A program made the translations under genes and the position numbers. Below the pieces are notes generated by a model that searched no databases, was not told the origin of the DNA, and saw nothing but the letters and a program-made list of their open reading frames with translations. Of a stretch of 64,000 nt of DNA, positions 1 to 9,133 are shown one piece after another. The stretch's first letter is position 1. The number at the start of each line of letters is the position of its first letter. The stretch is taken from assembly GCF_003261635.1 (NCBI RefSeq), contig NZ_QFXK01000027.1:372001-436000 (forward strand). The letters run 5' to 3'. Source of the stretch: Kribbella monticola. Lineage in GTDB: Bacteria > Actinomycetota > Actinomycetes > Propionibacteriales > Kribbellaceae.

Positions 1-2961
1 TGCGACATCTTCGACGACGGCCCACCGATGCTCGCCGGCGATCCGCACCCTGACGACCCGGCGAGCGGCGGCCAACTCGGTCAACCAGGTCTCTGCGTCG
101 GCCCCTTCGACACAACGCTGCGCGGCTTCGGAGATCGACAGCGGCCCGACCATCCGTAGTACGTCGAAAAGCCCCTCGGCATCACGGGCGCGGCGGTCCT
201 CGGCCAGCCTCTGCAGCTCGGCCTCTGTGCGCAGTACGACCTCTGCGTCGAGCAGTTCGCGAAGCTCGGTCCTGCCCAGCAATTCGGCGAGCAGGCCTTG
301 GTCGAGGGACAGCGCAGCGGCACGCTTCTCGGCCAGGGGAGTGTCGCCCTCGTACATGAATGCGCCCACATAGCCGAACAGCAACGACTTCGCGAACGGC
401 GACGCTTCCGCAGTCTCCACCTCGACCACGGACACGCGGCGCTCGCCGATCCCGGTCAGCAGATCCTTCAGGGCATCGATGTCGTAGACGTCCTGCAGAA
501 CCTCGCGCAGCGTCTCCAGCACGATCGGGAACGAGCCGTACTTGCTTGCCACACTCAACAATTGCGCCGAACGCTGCCGTTGCTGCCACAGCGGCGACCG
601 CTTACCCGGGTTTCGCCTCGGCAACAACAGTGCACGCGCGGCGCACTCGCGGAAACGTGCCGCAAACAAGGCCGAACCGCCGACCTCGGTGGTGATGATG
701 TCCTCGATCTCCGCCGGATCGAACAGCACCAACTCGGCCCCGGGCGGCGCTTCGTCCGTCTCCGGCAGCCGCAGCACGATGCCGTCGTCGCCCGAGACCG
801 ACTGCGCATCCATCCCGTACCGCTCGCGGAGACGGGCCGCGATCGCCAGCGCCCACGGCCCGTGCACCTGACCGCCGTACGGAGAATGGATGCACACCCG
901 CCAGTCGCCCAGCTCATCGCGGAACCGCTCGACCACGATGGTGATGTCGTCGGGGACCCGGCTGGTTGCCTGCTTCTGCTCGGCCAGATACGCGACCAGG
1001 TTGTTGGCCGCGAACTCGTCCAGCCCAGCCTCGCGAGCACGTTTGACCGCCTTGGTCGCAGGCAGGGCAGCCATCGTCCGCACGAATGCCCCGGTCGCTG
1101 CGCCGAGCTCCGCAGGACGGCCCACCGCGTCGCCCTTCCAGAAGGGGAGCCGCCCCGGTTGACCAGGCGCGGGGGAGACCAGCACCCGATCGTGGGTGAT
1201 GTCCTCGATCCGCCAACTCGACGCACCCAGCGTGAACACGTCGCCGACCCGCGACTCGTAGACCATCTCCTCGTCGAGCTCGCCGACCCGGTGGTTCGTG
1301 GACTCGCCGACCAGGAACACACCGAACAGCCCGCGGTCCGGGATCGTGCCGCCACTGGTGACCGCGAGCCGTTGAGCGCCCGGCCGCCCGGAGATCTGGC
1401 CACTGACCCGGTCGAAGACGATCCGCGGCCGCAGCTCGGCGAACTCGTCCGAGGGGTAACGCCCGGAGAGCATGTCGAGCACACCGTCGTACGCCGAACG
1501 CGGCAGCGTCGCGAACGCGGCGCACCGGCGTACCAGGGTGAAGAGCTCCTCGACGTCGACGGTGTCGAGGGCAACGATCGAGACGATCTGCTGGGCGAGC
1601 ACGTCGAGCGGATTGGCCGGGATGTGCAGGCTCTCGATCATCCCATCGCGCATCCGCTGGACCACGACGGCCGTGTCGACCAGGTCGCCGCGGAACTTCG
1701 GGAAGAGCACCCCACGCGAAACGGCACCGACCTGGTGCCCGGCCCGGCCGACCCGCTGCAGACCGCTCGCGACCGAAGGCGGCGCCTCGACCTGGATGAC
1801 CAGATCGACCGCGCCCATGTCGATGCCGAGCTCCAGGCTGCTGGTCGCAACGACGCAGGGCAGCCGACCGGACTTCAGATCGGCCTCGATCAGGGCACGC
1901 TGCTCTTTGCTCACCGATCCGTGATGGGCCCGCGCGATCAGCGGCGGCGCAGCGAGCGAGGCACCCGATTGCGCCATCAGCTGGGCCGGCGAGCCCGCTT
2001 CCGGCAGCTCCCGCTCGGCGCGCTCGGCCGCGATCTCGTTCAGCCTGGCGGTCAGTCGCTCCGCCAGGCGGCGCGAGTTCGAGAAGACGATGGTGGAACT
2101 GTGCGCCGAGATCAGGTCGAACACGTGCTCCTCGACATGCGGCCAGATCGACGCGTGCCGCGGCGGCCCGGCTGCGCTGCCCGAGGTCTCGATCTCGGTG
2201 TTGGCCAGCTCGGCCATGTCCTCGACCGGCACGACGACGCTCAGGTCCCACTGCTTGGTGAACTCTGGCTGCACCACTGTCACCGGCCGCTCGCCACCGA
2301 GGAACCGGGCCACTTCCTCGACTGGGCGCACGGTCGCGGACAAGCCGATCCGCTGGGCCGGCTTCGGCAGCAGCGTGTCGAGTCGCTCCAGCGTGAGGGC
2401 CAGATGCGCGCCGCGCTTGGTGCCGGCGACGGCATGGACCTCGTCGACGATCACCGTCTCGACCCCACGCAGCGACTCGCGCGCCTGCGAGGTGAGGAGT
2501 AGGAACAGCGATTCGGGGGTCGTGATCAGGATGTCGGACGGCTTGGTCGCGAACTTGCGCCGCTCGTTCGCCGGGGTGTCGCCGGAGCGGACCGCGACCT
2601 CCACGTCTCGCGGGGCCTCACCGAGGCGCCGGGCGGTCTCGCGGATGCCGATCAGCGGAGCTCGCAGGTTGCGCTCGACGTCGACCGCCAGCGCCTTCAG
2701 CGGCGACACGTACAGCACCCGGCAGCGCAGTTTGGGGTCGTCGGGCGGTGGCACGGTGGCCAGCCGGTCGAGCGCCCAGAGAAAGGCGGCAAGCGTCTTG
2801 CCGGAGCCTGTCGGAGCCACGACCAGTGCGTCCCGGCCCGCGGTGATGGCGTCCCACGCCTCGAGCTGGGCCGGGGTGGCCGCCTCGAAGACGTCGCCGA
2901 ACCACGCCCGGGTCGCGGGCGAGAAGCGGCTGAACGCGGTGGATCTCTGCACGTCACCCAT
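1..2961 (-). CDS. lhr: Lhr-family ATP-dependent DNA helicase, C-terminus beyond the window
   Basis: This is an Lhr-type superfamily 2 helicase, a large DNA-repair motor that unwinds 3'-tailed and RNA:DNA duplexes. The frame opens at ATG 2961 and stays open to base 1, giving 987 residues of a family usually near 1500, so the rest lies outside the window. A FSPATRAWF start, a PTGSGKT Walker A at residues 50-56 and a DEVH box near 171-174 are visible. The last visible residues (GEHRWAVVEDVA) match the C-terminal half of actinobacterial Lhr. Long open frames on the opposite strand here are GC-driven shadows. It is transcribed away from the lipoprotein gene at 3041, with 79 bp between the starts. 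Confidence 0.93.
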   Translation of the reverse strand, partial: MGDVQRSTAFSRFSPATRAWFGDVFEAATPAQLEAWDAITAGRDALVVAPTGSGKTLAAFLWALDRLATVPPPDDPKLRCRVLYVSPLKALAVDVERNLRAPLIGIRETARRLGEAPRDVEVAVRSGDTPANERRKFATKPSDILITTPESLFLLLTSQARESLRGVETVIVDEVHAVAGTKRGAHLALTLERLDTLLPKPAQRIGLSATVRPVEEVARFLGGERPVTVVQPEFTKQWDLSVVVPVEDMAELANTEIETSGSAAGPPRHASIWPHVEEHVFDLISAHSSTIVFSNSRRLAERLTARLNEIAAERAERELPEAGSPAQLMAQSGASLAAPPLIARAHHGSVSKEQRALIEADLKSGRLPCVVATSSLELGIDMGAVDLVIQVEAPPSVASGLQRVGRAGHQVGAVSRGVLFPKFRGDLVDTAVVVQRMRDGMIESLHIPANPLDVLAQQIVSIVALDTVDVEELFTLVRRCAAFATLPRSAYDGVLDMLSGRYPSDEFAELRPRIVFDRVSGQISGRPGAQRLAVTSGGTIPDRGLFGVFLVGESTNHRVGELDEEMVYESRVGDVFTLGASSWRIEDITHDRVLVSPAPGQPGRLPFWKGDAVGRPAELGAATGAFVRTMAALPATKAVKRAREAGLDEFAANNLVAYLAEQKQATSRVPDDITIVVERFRDELGDWRVCIHSPYGGQVHGPWALAIAARLRERYGMDAQSVSGDDGIVLRLPETDEAPPGAELVLFDPAEIEDIITTEVGGSALFAARFRECAARALLLPRRNPGKRSPLWQQRQRSAQLLSVASKYGSFPIVLETLREVLQDVYDIDALKDLLTGIGERRVSVVEVETAEASPFAKSLLFGYVGAFMYEGDTPLAEKRAAALSLDQGLLAELLGRTELRELLDAEVVLRTEAELQRLAEDRRARDAEGLFDVLRMVGPLSISEAAQRCVEGADAETWLTELAAARRVVRVRIAGEHRWAVVEDVA

Positions 2962-3040
2962 CTTGCCGGGTACCGCCGACAGTTTTCCGCGGTCGGCACC
3001 CGGGAGGGGAATGTCCCCCGCTTCTGGAATGATCGGACGC

Positions 3041-4159
3041 ATGAAGAACCGCGTGCGCGCTGCGCTCGTCGTCATCGCCTGCCTGGTCTCGCTGACCGGG
3101 TGCGTGAAGATCGATGGCGACCTCAAGGTGAATTCGGACCAGACCGTGGCCGGCTCGATGAAGATCGGCGTCGACAAGCAGCTGATGGAAGCCAGCGGCC
3201 AGTCGCTCGACAAGGTCCGGGACCAGATGGAACGCGGGATCAAACAGACCACCACCGACGGCGTCACCTGCAAGGCGTTCGAGGACGACAAGTACGTCGG
3301 CTCCGACTGCAAGTTCGACGACGTGCCGTTCAGCAAGATGGGCTCGTCGACCGACGACGGGGTGGGTTTCAGCAAGGACGGCGACACGTTCCACGTCACT
3401 GTCAAGGGCATGGATCTGGGGAAGACCCCGGCCGGTACCAACCCGGTGGTCAACTTCAAGATCACCATGCCGGGCAAGATCACCGCCCACGACGACGGCG
3501 CCAAGGTCGACGGCCGGACGGCGACCTACGACAGCCTGGACAAGCTCGGCAATGTCGACCTGACGTCGGAGGCGGGCAGCAGCTTCCCGCTGTGGGCTCT
3601 CATCCTCATCATCGTGTTGCTGCTCGCCGCTGCCGGTGCCGTGGCGTTCTTCGTACTGCGGAGCCGCAAGGCCGCCGCCCAACAGCAGTACCCGGGCCAG
3701 TACGGGCAGTACCCCGGACAGCCGCAGCCCGGCCAGTGGGGACCCCAGTACGGCGGCCAGCCGGGTCAAGGTGGTCCGTATGGGCAGCCGGGTCCGGGCG
3801 GACCGCAGTACGGACCGCAGCCGGGTGGACCGCAGTACGGGCAGCCGGGTGGTCCTGGGCCGCAGGGGCAACCGCAGTACCCGGGACAGCCCCAACCAGG
3901 GCAGTATCCTGGGCAGCAGCAGCCGGGTCAGTGGGGTGGGCCGCCACAGCACGGGCCGGGCGGCTGGGGACAGCCTGGGCCGCAGGGTCAGCCGCCGCAG
4001 GCGCAGCCCCCGCAAGGGCCGCAGCCTCAGCAGGGACCGCCCCGGCAGGGACCTCCTCAGCAGGGTCCGGCGCCGCAGCAAGGTGGCTGGGGACAGCCGC
4101 CGCAACAGGGTGGACAACAGGGCGGCTGGAACCGCCCGGACAACGACGGGCAGGCATGA
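3041..4159 (+). CDS. LppM-like lipoprotein with C-terminal membrane anchor and Pro/Gln/Gly-rich tail
   Basis: The 372-residue product begins with a lipoprotein signal: basic start, hydrophobic core and a lipobox LTGC with Cys21. An LppM-type domain (CVKIDGDLKVNSDQTVAGSM onward) occupies residues ~22-180. It is followed by a membrane helix at ~182-206 and then ~165 residues of low-complexity QYPGQ/GQPQPGQ/QPPQ repeats, probably cytoplasmic. Mycobacterial LppM acts in lipoglycan handling, and that role is only inferred here. ATG 3041 is chosen because the signal peptide starts there, although the frame is open further upstream. Its stop overlaps the start of the DUF3046 gene (ATGA), so the two are probably cotranscribed. 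Confidence 0.85.
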   Translation: MKNRVRAALVVIACLVSLTGCVKIDGDLKVNSDQTVAGSMKIGVDKQLMEASGQSLDKVRDQMERGIKQTTTDGVTCKAFEDDKYVGSDCKFDDVPFSKMGSSTDDGVGFSKDGDTFHVTVKGMDLGKTPAGTNPVVNFKITMPGKITAHDDGAKVDGRTATYDSLDKLGNVDLTSEAGSSFPLWALILIIVLLLAAAGAVAFFVLRSRKAAAQQQYPGQYGQYPGQPQPGQWGPQYGGQPGQGGPYGQPGPGGPQYGPQPGGPQYGQPGGPGPQGQPQYPGQPQPGQYPGQQQPGQWGGPPQHGPGGWGQPGPQGQPPQAQPPQGPQPQQGPPRQGPPQQGPAPQQGGWGQPPQQGGQQGGWNRPDNDGQA

Positions 4160-4350
4160 GACTGACGGAATTCTGGGACCGGATGGATCGCCATCTCGGT
4201 CCCGCCTACTCACGCACCTGGGCAGAGACCCAGGTGGTGAGCGGCCTCGGTGGTCGTACGGTCACCGAGGCGCTGGCCCAGGGCGAGCACGCCAAGACTG
4301 TCTGGCGCGCCGTCTGGGCCCACCTCCAGCTACCGCCCAGCGAGCGCTGA
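4156..4350 (+). CDS. DUF3046 family protein
   Basis: This 64-residue protein (MRLTEFWDRMDRHLG at the N-terminus, AKTVWRAVWAHLQLP near the C-terminus) matches the small actinobacterial DUF3046 family, commonly encoded next to recA. Its function is unknown. The start overlaps the preceding lipoprotein stop by 4 nt, which indicates translational coupling. The single domain fills the whole length with no signal peptide or membrane segment, so it should be a cytosolic helical protein. Confidence 0.88.
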   Translation: MRLTEFWDRMDRHLGPAYSRTWAETQVVSGLGGRTVTEALAQGEHAKTVWRAVWAHLQLPPSER

Positions 4351-4364
4351 GCTCTGCACCTTGA

Positions 4365-4928
4365 TCAGGCGGACCAGCCGGTCCTCGTCGCCCACTCCTC
4401 GGCCGGTAGATAGACCAGGTCGCACACCGGGTCCTTCAGATCGGCGTAGTCACCGACACCGTCGAACGGCAACGACGCTGCTCGCCGTTTGAACTCGCCG
4501 TACGCCGCGGCTGTGTCGGGGTGAGCCCGTAGATAGTCGCGGAACAGCAGTGCGTACCTCTGGTTGGCGCGTCCGTCCACGCGGATGTGCAGGTTCACCC
4601 GGCGTCGGTACATGGGCTCGACGACGAGCCGCTTCACCCATTGGCCTTCATCCTTGGGCAGACCGGGTACTGGGTGGTCGCGGCGTGGGGGGCGTAGCTC
4701 CCAGTCGGCTGCGACCAGTAGCTGCGCTGCGTCGTCCAGTGCGGGCTCGGTGGCCACCGTCGCCTGAATGTCGAGGATGTCCTTGGCGGGGAGCCCCGGC
4801 ACGGAGGTCGAGCCGATGTGGTCCACGCGGACCGCAGTACTGCCAAGGATCCGGTGGATGGTCTCAGCGGTCTTCTCGTACTGCGCCGGCCAGGTCTCGT
4901 CCGGCTGGACGATCACGATCGCGCTCAT
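4365..4928 (-). CDS. GrpB family protein
   Basis: The 187-residue product has the GrpB/UPF0157 signature: an N-terminal strand with DETWPAQYE, then VDHIGSTSVPGLPAKDILDI. This is a nucleotidyltransferase-like core containing the GS motif and acidic residues. Members occur alone or fused to dephospho-CoA kinase, and their substrate is not established. ATG 4928 is preferred over an in-frame ATG 16 codons upstream because the conserved domain begins at once. The 3' end converges on the DUF3046 gene 14 bp away. Confidence 0.85.
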   Translation of the reverse strand: MSAIVIVQPDETWPAQYEKTAETIHRILGSTAVRVDHIGSTSVPGLPAKDILDIQATVATEPALDDAAQLLVAADWELRPPRRDHPVPGLPKDEGQWVKRLVVEPMYRRRVNLHIRVDGRANQRYALLFRDYLRAHPDTAAAYGEFKRRAASLPFDGVGDYADLKDPVCDLVYLPAEEWATRTGWSA

Positions 4929-4984
4929 GGACTGATCATCCCAGCGGCGGACGCTGCCGGCACAGGGGCCTTGCACTGTGGCGG

Positions 4985-5776
4985 TCAGACGGGCTTGACG
5001 CGGAAGGAGCCGGTGGTGAGCAGCTCTGCGGCGGCGTACGCGGCCTTCCGGATGCCCTTGCGCTCGTCGAAGAAGCCGCCGACGACACCGACGGCCGGGA
5101 GCTTGCCGATGATCCTGGCGCCGATGCTGCCGCGCGGACGATCCTCGAACACATCACCTAGCCCGCCGAGCAGTTTGCTGATCCGCCAGACCAACCTGAT
5201 GCCCTTGCGCAGCCCAGCCTCCTCGGAGTCGTCACCGAACCCCAGTTGCCTGGCCACGTCCTGACCAGCGGCAGTGGGGTCGTCGTACTCGAGTACTGCG
5301 TCCGGTGTGATCGGACGCTCGGTCAGAACCCTGGCGATCACTGCTGTTCGATCGGCGTGCGCTTCGACGCCGTACTCGCGGCAGACCGCACCGATTACCA
5401 TTGCCTGTACTGCGGCGCCCAGCGTGTCCTTGATCGGCAAGGTGTCGGCCGCGGCGCCGCTGAGCCGGGGGAGTCCGGCGACGACCGCAGCGAACCCGCC
5501 GAGCCGCTCGACCCACCAGTCGCAGCGTTCGGCCAGCGGCAGCGTCGGCCATTCGGCATGCCCGGGCACCTTCATCTTCAGCAGCCGGTCGATTGCGAGG
5601 ATCAGGCCCTTCTCGGCCAGGTTGGGTTGCTCCTGGGCGGAGTACTCCGTCAGGATGCTGCGGATGCCGAAGGGATCCTGGGTCCGCAGCGCGTCCAGTA
5701 CCGAGTCGATGCCGAACTCGACCCGGCTCAGGGCCAGGACCACGGCGGAATCGGGGACGTCGGGGCGCTCTGTCAC
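4985..5776 (-). CDS. Conserved hypothetical protein upstream of recA
   Basis: I do not recognise this family. The start is set at GTG 5776 (VTERPDVPDS), giving 263 residues. The frame extends 49 codons further, but that part would run into the recA control region and reads as non-coding. The product is soluble and mostly helical, with no signal peptide; the C-terminal ~60 residues contain a glycine-rich patch (GKLPAVGVVGGFF). It is divergent from recA, with ~250 bp between the starts, and could share control from the LexA box, although that box is positioned for recA. Confidence 0.6.
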   Translation of the reverse strand: MTERPDVPDSAVVLALSRVEFGIDSVLDALRTQDPFGIRSILTEYSAQEQPNLAEKGLILAIDRLLKMKVPGHAEWPTLPLAERCDWWVERLGGFAAVVAGLPRLSGAAADTLPIKDTLGAAVQAMVIGAVCREYGVEAHADRTAVIARVLTERPITPDAVLEYDDPTAAGQDVARQLGFGDDSEEAGLRKGIRLVWRISKLLGGLGDVFEDRPRGSIGARIIGKLPAVGVVGGFFDERKGIRKAAYAAAELLTTGSFRVKPV

Positions 5777-5845
5777 GCCCGCAAGGGTAGGGACTGGGCA
5801 GGGCAGAACGGTTGTTCCGGCAGGTTCCGGCGTGTCAGTTGCGGT

Positions 5846-5861
5846 TCGAACACGTGTTCGG
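5846..5861. promoter_or_regulatory. LexA (SOS) box of recA
   Basis: The core CGAACACGTGTTCG at 5847-5860 is a perfect 14-bp palindrome and fits the actinobacterial SOS box (GAAC-N4-GTTC, flanked by TC and GG). A TATTTT -10 candidate follows at 5864-5869, so bound LexA would cover the promoter. The recA start lies ~150 nt downstream, leaving a moderately long leader. Confidence 0.9.
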
Positions 5862-5929
5862 GTTATTTTGTCTCGTACGAGTTCGTCGGAACGGCCGAGT
5901 TGTCCACAGATTTCAAGTGGCACCGAAAA

Positions 5930-5952
5930 CTGTCCGACGTAACCAATACCGT
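5930..5952 (+). promoter_or_regulatory. Possible second, PafBC-like damage promoter of recA
   Basis: CTGTCCGAC at 5930-5938 is followed after exactly 8 nt by TACCGT at 5947-5952. The arrangement resembles the LexA-independent mycobacterial recA promoter motif (TTGTCRGTG-N8-TANNNT), but only 5 of 9 bases of the upstream half match. This is a weak candidate supported mainly by spacing and context. Confidence 0.3.
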
Positions 5953-6027
5953 CTCTGGCGACAAAGAATTTCCTCCGGGCGGCTGGGACAGCGGCCCCGA
6001 TTACTAGATGGGTTAGGTGGCAGTCAG

Positions 6028-7113
6028 ATGGCTGGTGCAGCGGCGAGTGCGGCGGCGGAGCAGCGCAAGGCCGGAGATCGTGAAAAGGCGCTGGCGACCG
6101 CGCTGACGCAGATCGAGCGGCAGTGCGGCAAGGGCTCGGTGATGCGGCTGGGCGAGCAGGGCCGCGCCCCGATCGAGGTCATTCCGACTGGGTCGATCGC
6201 GCTCGACATCGCCCTCGGGATCGGCGGTCTGCCTCGCGGCCGGGTGGTGGAGATCTACGGCCCGGAGTCCTCGGGTAAGACGACGGTGGCCCTACACGCG
6301 GTCGCCAACGCGCAGCGGGCCGGCGGTATCGCGGCGTTCATCGACGCGGAGCACGCCCTCGACCCCGACTACGCCCAGAAGCTCGGTGTCGACACGGACG
6401 CGTTGCTGGTCTCGCAGCCCGACTCCGGCGAGCAGGCGCTGGAGATCGCCGACATGCTGATCCGCTCCGGCGCGATCGACATCGTCGTGATCGACTCGGT
6501 CGCCGCACTGGTGCCCCGGGCCGAGATCGAGGGCGAGATGGGTGACAGCCATGTCGGTCTGCAGGCCCGGCTGATGAGCCAGGCGCTGCGCAAGATGACC
6601 GGTGCGGTCAGCGGTACCAACACGACCGCGATCTTCATCAACCAGCTGCGCGAGAAGATCGGCGTCATGTTCGGCTCACCGGAGACCACCACCGGTGGTA
6701 AGGCGCTGAAGTTCTACGCCTCCGTCCGGCTGGACGTCCGCCGGATCGAGTCCCTCAAGGACGGCACCGACTTCGTCGGCAACCGGACCAGGGTCAAGGT
6801 CGTGAAGAACAAGGTGGCCCCGCCGTTCAAGCAGGCCGAGTTCGACATCATCTACGGCCAGGGCATCAGCCGCGAGGGCAGCCTGCTCGACCTCGGCGTG
6901 GAGCAGGGCTTCGTCCGTAAGGCCGGCGCCTGGTTCACCTACGAGAGCGACCAGCTCGGCCAGGGCCGGGAGAACGCGCGGAACTTCCTGCGCGACAACC
7001 CTGACCTCGCCAACGAGCTGGAGAAGAAGATCAAGGAAAAGATGGGGATCGGTCCGACCCTGGACAAGCCGGTCGACGCCACGGCGCCGGTCGAGGTCGA
7101 TGTCGACTTCTGA
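6028..7113 (+). CDS. recA: Recombinase RecA
   Basis: RecA forms ATP-dependent filaments on single-stranded DNA, drives strand exchange and stimulates LexA self-cleavage. The 361-residue protein has Walker A GPESSGKT at 78-85, the VVIDSVAAL Walker [13 protein letters not shown] of loop L2 and an acidic C-terminal tail ending VEVDVDF. No intein is present. ATG 6028 gives the usual family N-terminus; the frame is open back to 5812 but that segment is the promoter region. The LexA box at 5846-5861 implies SOS induction. The recX start lies inside the last codons of recA, so recX is translationally coupled. Confidence 0.98.
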   Translation: MAGAAASAAAEQRKAGDREKALATALTQIERQCGKGSVMRLGEQGRAPIEVIPTGSIALDIALGIGGLPRGRVVEIYGPESSGKTTVALHAVANAQRAGGIAAFIDAEHALDPDYAQKLGVDTDALLVSQPDSGEQALEIADMLIRSGAIDIVVIDSVAALVPRAEIEGEMGDSHVGLQARLMSQALRKMTGAVSGTNTTAIFINQLREKIGVMFGSPETTTGGKALKFYASVRLDVRRIESLKDGTDFVGNRTRVKVVKNKVAPPFKQAEFDIIYGQGISREGSLLDLGVEQGFVRKAGAWFTYESDQLGQGRENARNFLRDNPDLANELEKKIKEKMGIGPTLDKPVDATAPVEVDVDF

Positions 7114-9133
7114 CCACACCCCGTCCGCCGGCACCAACCGTCAGGGCAGCTCCAAGAAGTCGCTACCGGAGCTGCCCGACGGAGTACGCCGCGGACTGTC
7201 GGGAATCACCCCGCCCCCCAAACCGGCGGGTCCCGACCCGGACGCGGAACGTCCACCCGTCCAGCCCCTCCCATGGTTCCGAGACGGCTCTCCCGCAACC
7301 ACGCAGGACGCCCGTCGCAACCGCTCCACCTCGCCAAGCAACCGCTCGGCCAAGTCCGGCAACCGCTCGGCCAGGTCCGCCGATCGCGTCGCCAAGCCGG
7401 GCACCGACGACGAATCGGCCGCTCCTCCTAGCGCGACCGGCGGCCGCACCAATCCGCGCTCCAGCGCTACGGGTGAACGGTTTGGTGCGGCTGGCAACCG
7501 TTTCGGCAAGACTGCGGATCGCTCTGGTCAGAGCAAACGCAGCGGCAGGTCCAGTCGCCTCGGTTCCTCCGAACCCGCCGAGTTCGACCCTTGGTCGACC
7601 AACGCGGGTGAACGCTCCGGCGGTCCCGACTGGTTCGACGTACCCACGGACGATCCCGACGCTCAGGACCAGATAGCAGGCACCCGCGCTTCCAAGCGGC
7701 GCACAAACGCTTCAACTTCCCACCCGTCCACCTCACCCGCCGCCGACCCGATCTGGGGCGAGGACACTCCAACCTCAGGCGCGCCCACTTCGAGCCGTCG
7801 TACCTCGGCCTCACCCACTTCTGACCGGATCTGGGGTGACGACACGCCGCCCTCATCCGCTGGGGGTTCGAGCGATGTGCCTGGACTGGCCGATGCCGAT
7901 GCGATCTGGGGTGATGACGCCTCGGTCCCGCCGACCGATTCGAGCCGCCTTGCCCCGACCTCACGCCGTGCGGACTCGATCTGGGGTGACGACGACGATT
8001 CGGCCTCACCGTCCGCCGGTTCTGGCCATCCGTCCGCCGATTCTGCCGCGGTTGATTCAGCCTGGGGTGACGAAGCGTCGACCTCGCCGGCCGATTCGAG
8101 CCGACGTACCCGAACCGCCCGCACAGCCGACTCGATCTGGGGCGAGGACCCATCGGCCTCACCTGCTGGCGCGACCGGCAGGATTTCCGCGTCGGCGGAG
8201 GCTGGTTCGGTGTGGGGGGACGACGAAGTGGTGTCGCCCGTTGCGGGTTCGCGCCGAAAGTCCGTGTCAGCCGATGCCGTTGCTTCAAGCCTGAGCGAGG
8301 TTGCGCCGACTTCGCCTCCTGCTAGCAGCGGCGACGGTATGGCGGCTGTTGGTGGCGATGGACGGCCTGGTCCCGATTCGGCGTCGCATGGGGCACCGGC
8401 AAGTATGAGTCGCGCCGGCTTGTCGGATGAACCGGCGAGCGAGGGTCGCGACGGTGTGTTGGATGGGGCACCGGCGAGCGTGGGCCGCGACGGTCTGCCG
8501 GGTGACACTTCGGGGTCGGTGGGGGGTTCTGCGGGACGTTCTGGGCGGCGGCCGGGGGTGCGGCGGACTCGGAGGTTTGGAGCGGGGCCGCCTCGGCAGG
8601 CTGATCCTGAGGTGGATCCGGTGGGGGATCCGCATTCGGTGGCGCGGACGATCTTGCTGGACAAGTTGACCGGGCAGCCGCGGACGCGGGCAGAGTTGGC
8701 TGATGTGTTGGCCGAGCGCGAGATTCCTGACCAGGTGGCCGATGAGGTGCTCGATCGCTTCACCGAGGTCGGGCTGATCGACGACGCCGCCTTCGCGAAC
8801 GCTTGGGTCGAGTCACGACACCGAGGTCGCGGGCTGGGCAAACGCGCTCTGGCCCAGGAGCTCCGTCGCCGGGGCGTGGACGACGAATTGGCCCGGGATG
8901 CTTTGGACGAGCTCGATCCCGACCAGGAGGAAGCCACCGCGCGGGAACTGGTCCGGAAGAAGCTCCGCTCGATGCGTTCACTCGACCGCCAGGTAGCCAT
9001 GCGTCGGCTCCTGGGTCTGCTGGCTCGCAAGGGATACCCGGGCTCGCTGGCGATGACCGTCATCAAGCAGGAACTCGCCGCCAGCGACGAAGAACTCCCT
9101 CTCCTCAACGACTCCGGCCTAGAAGCCGACTGA
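7100..9133 (+). CDS. recX: RecX with ~500-residue disordered N-terminal extension
   Basis: RecX binds RecA filaments and limits their activity. The conserved RecX domain, three-helix repeats including [20 protein letters not shown] and [11 protein letters not shown], occupies only residues ~508-665. Typical RecX is 150-200 residues, and this product is 677. The extension is rich in Ser, Asp, Pro, Arg and Gly with no predicted fold. From residue ~215 it contains seven W-G-[DE]-[DE] motifs, with Trp at 219, 245, 270, 295, 322, 347 and 372, a 25-27-residue period. ATG 7100 overlaps recA by 14 nt. The frame stays open and acidic-repeat-rich throughout, which argues that the extension is really translated, but an internal start for a short form cannot be excluded. 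Confidence 0.88.
   Translation: MSTSDHTPSAGTNRQGSSKKSLPELPDGVRRGLSGITPPPKPAGPDPDAERPPVQPLPWFRDGSPATTQDARRNRSTSPSNRSAKSGNRSARSADRVAKPGTDDESAAPPSATGGRTNPRSSATGERFGAAGNRFGKTADRSGQSKRSGRSSRLGSSEPAEFDPWSTNAGERSGGPDWFDVPTDDPDAQDQIAGTRASKRRTNASTSHPSTSPAADPIWGEDTPTSGAPTSSRRTSASPTSDRIWGDDTPPSSAGGSSDVPGLADADAIWGDDASVPPTDSSRLAPTSRRADSIWGDDDDSASPSAGSGHPSADSAAVDSAWGDEASTSPADSSRRTRTARTADSIWGEDPSASPAGATGRISASAEAGSVWGDDEVVSPVAGSRRKSVSADAVASSLSEVAPTSPPASSGDGMAAVGGDGRPGPDSASHGAPASMSRAGLSDEPASEGRDGVLDGAPASVGRDGLPGDTSGSVGGSAGRSGRRPGVRRTRRFGAGPPRQADPEVDPVGDPHSVARTILLDKLTGQPRTRAELADVLAEREIPDQVADEVLDRFTEVGLIDDAAFANAWVESRHRGRGLGKRALAQELRRRGVDDELARDALDELDPDQEEATARELVRKKLRSMRSLDRQVAMRRLLGLLARKGYPGSLAMTVIKQELAASDEELPLLNDSGLEAD

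Noticed and set aside
298..2502. 734-residue open frame on the plus strand
   Set aside because: It is antisense to the Lhr helicase, which has clear motifs in its own frame. High GC keeps antisense frames open.
3609..4213. Minus-strand frames opposite the lipoprotein tail
   Set aside because: They are the reverse of the QPGQ-type repeats; the plus-strand gene has a signal peptide and a recognised domain.
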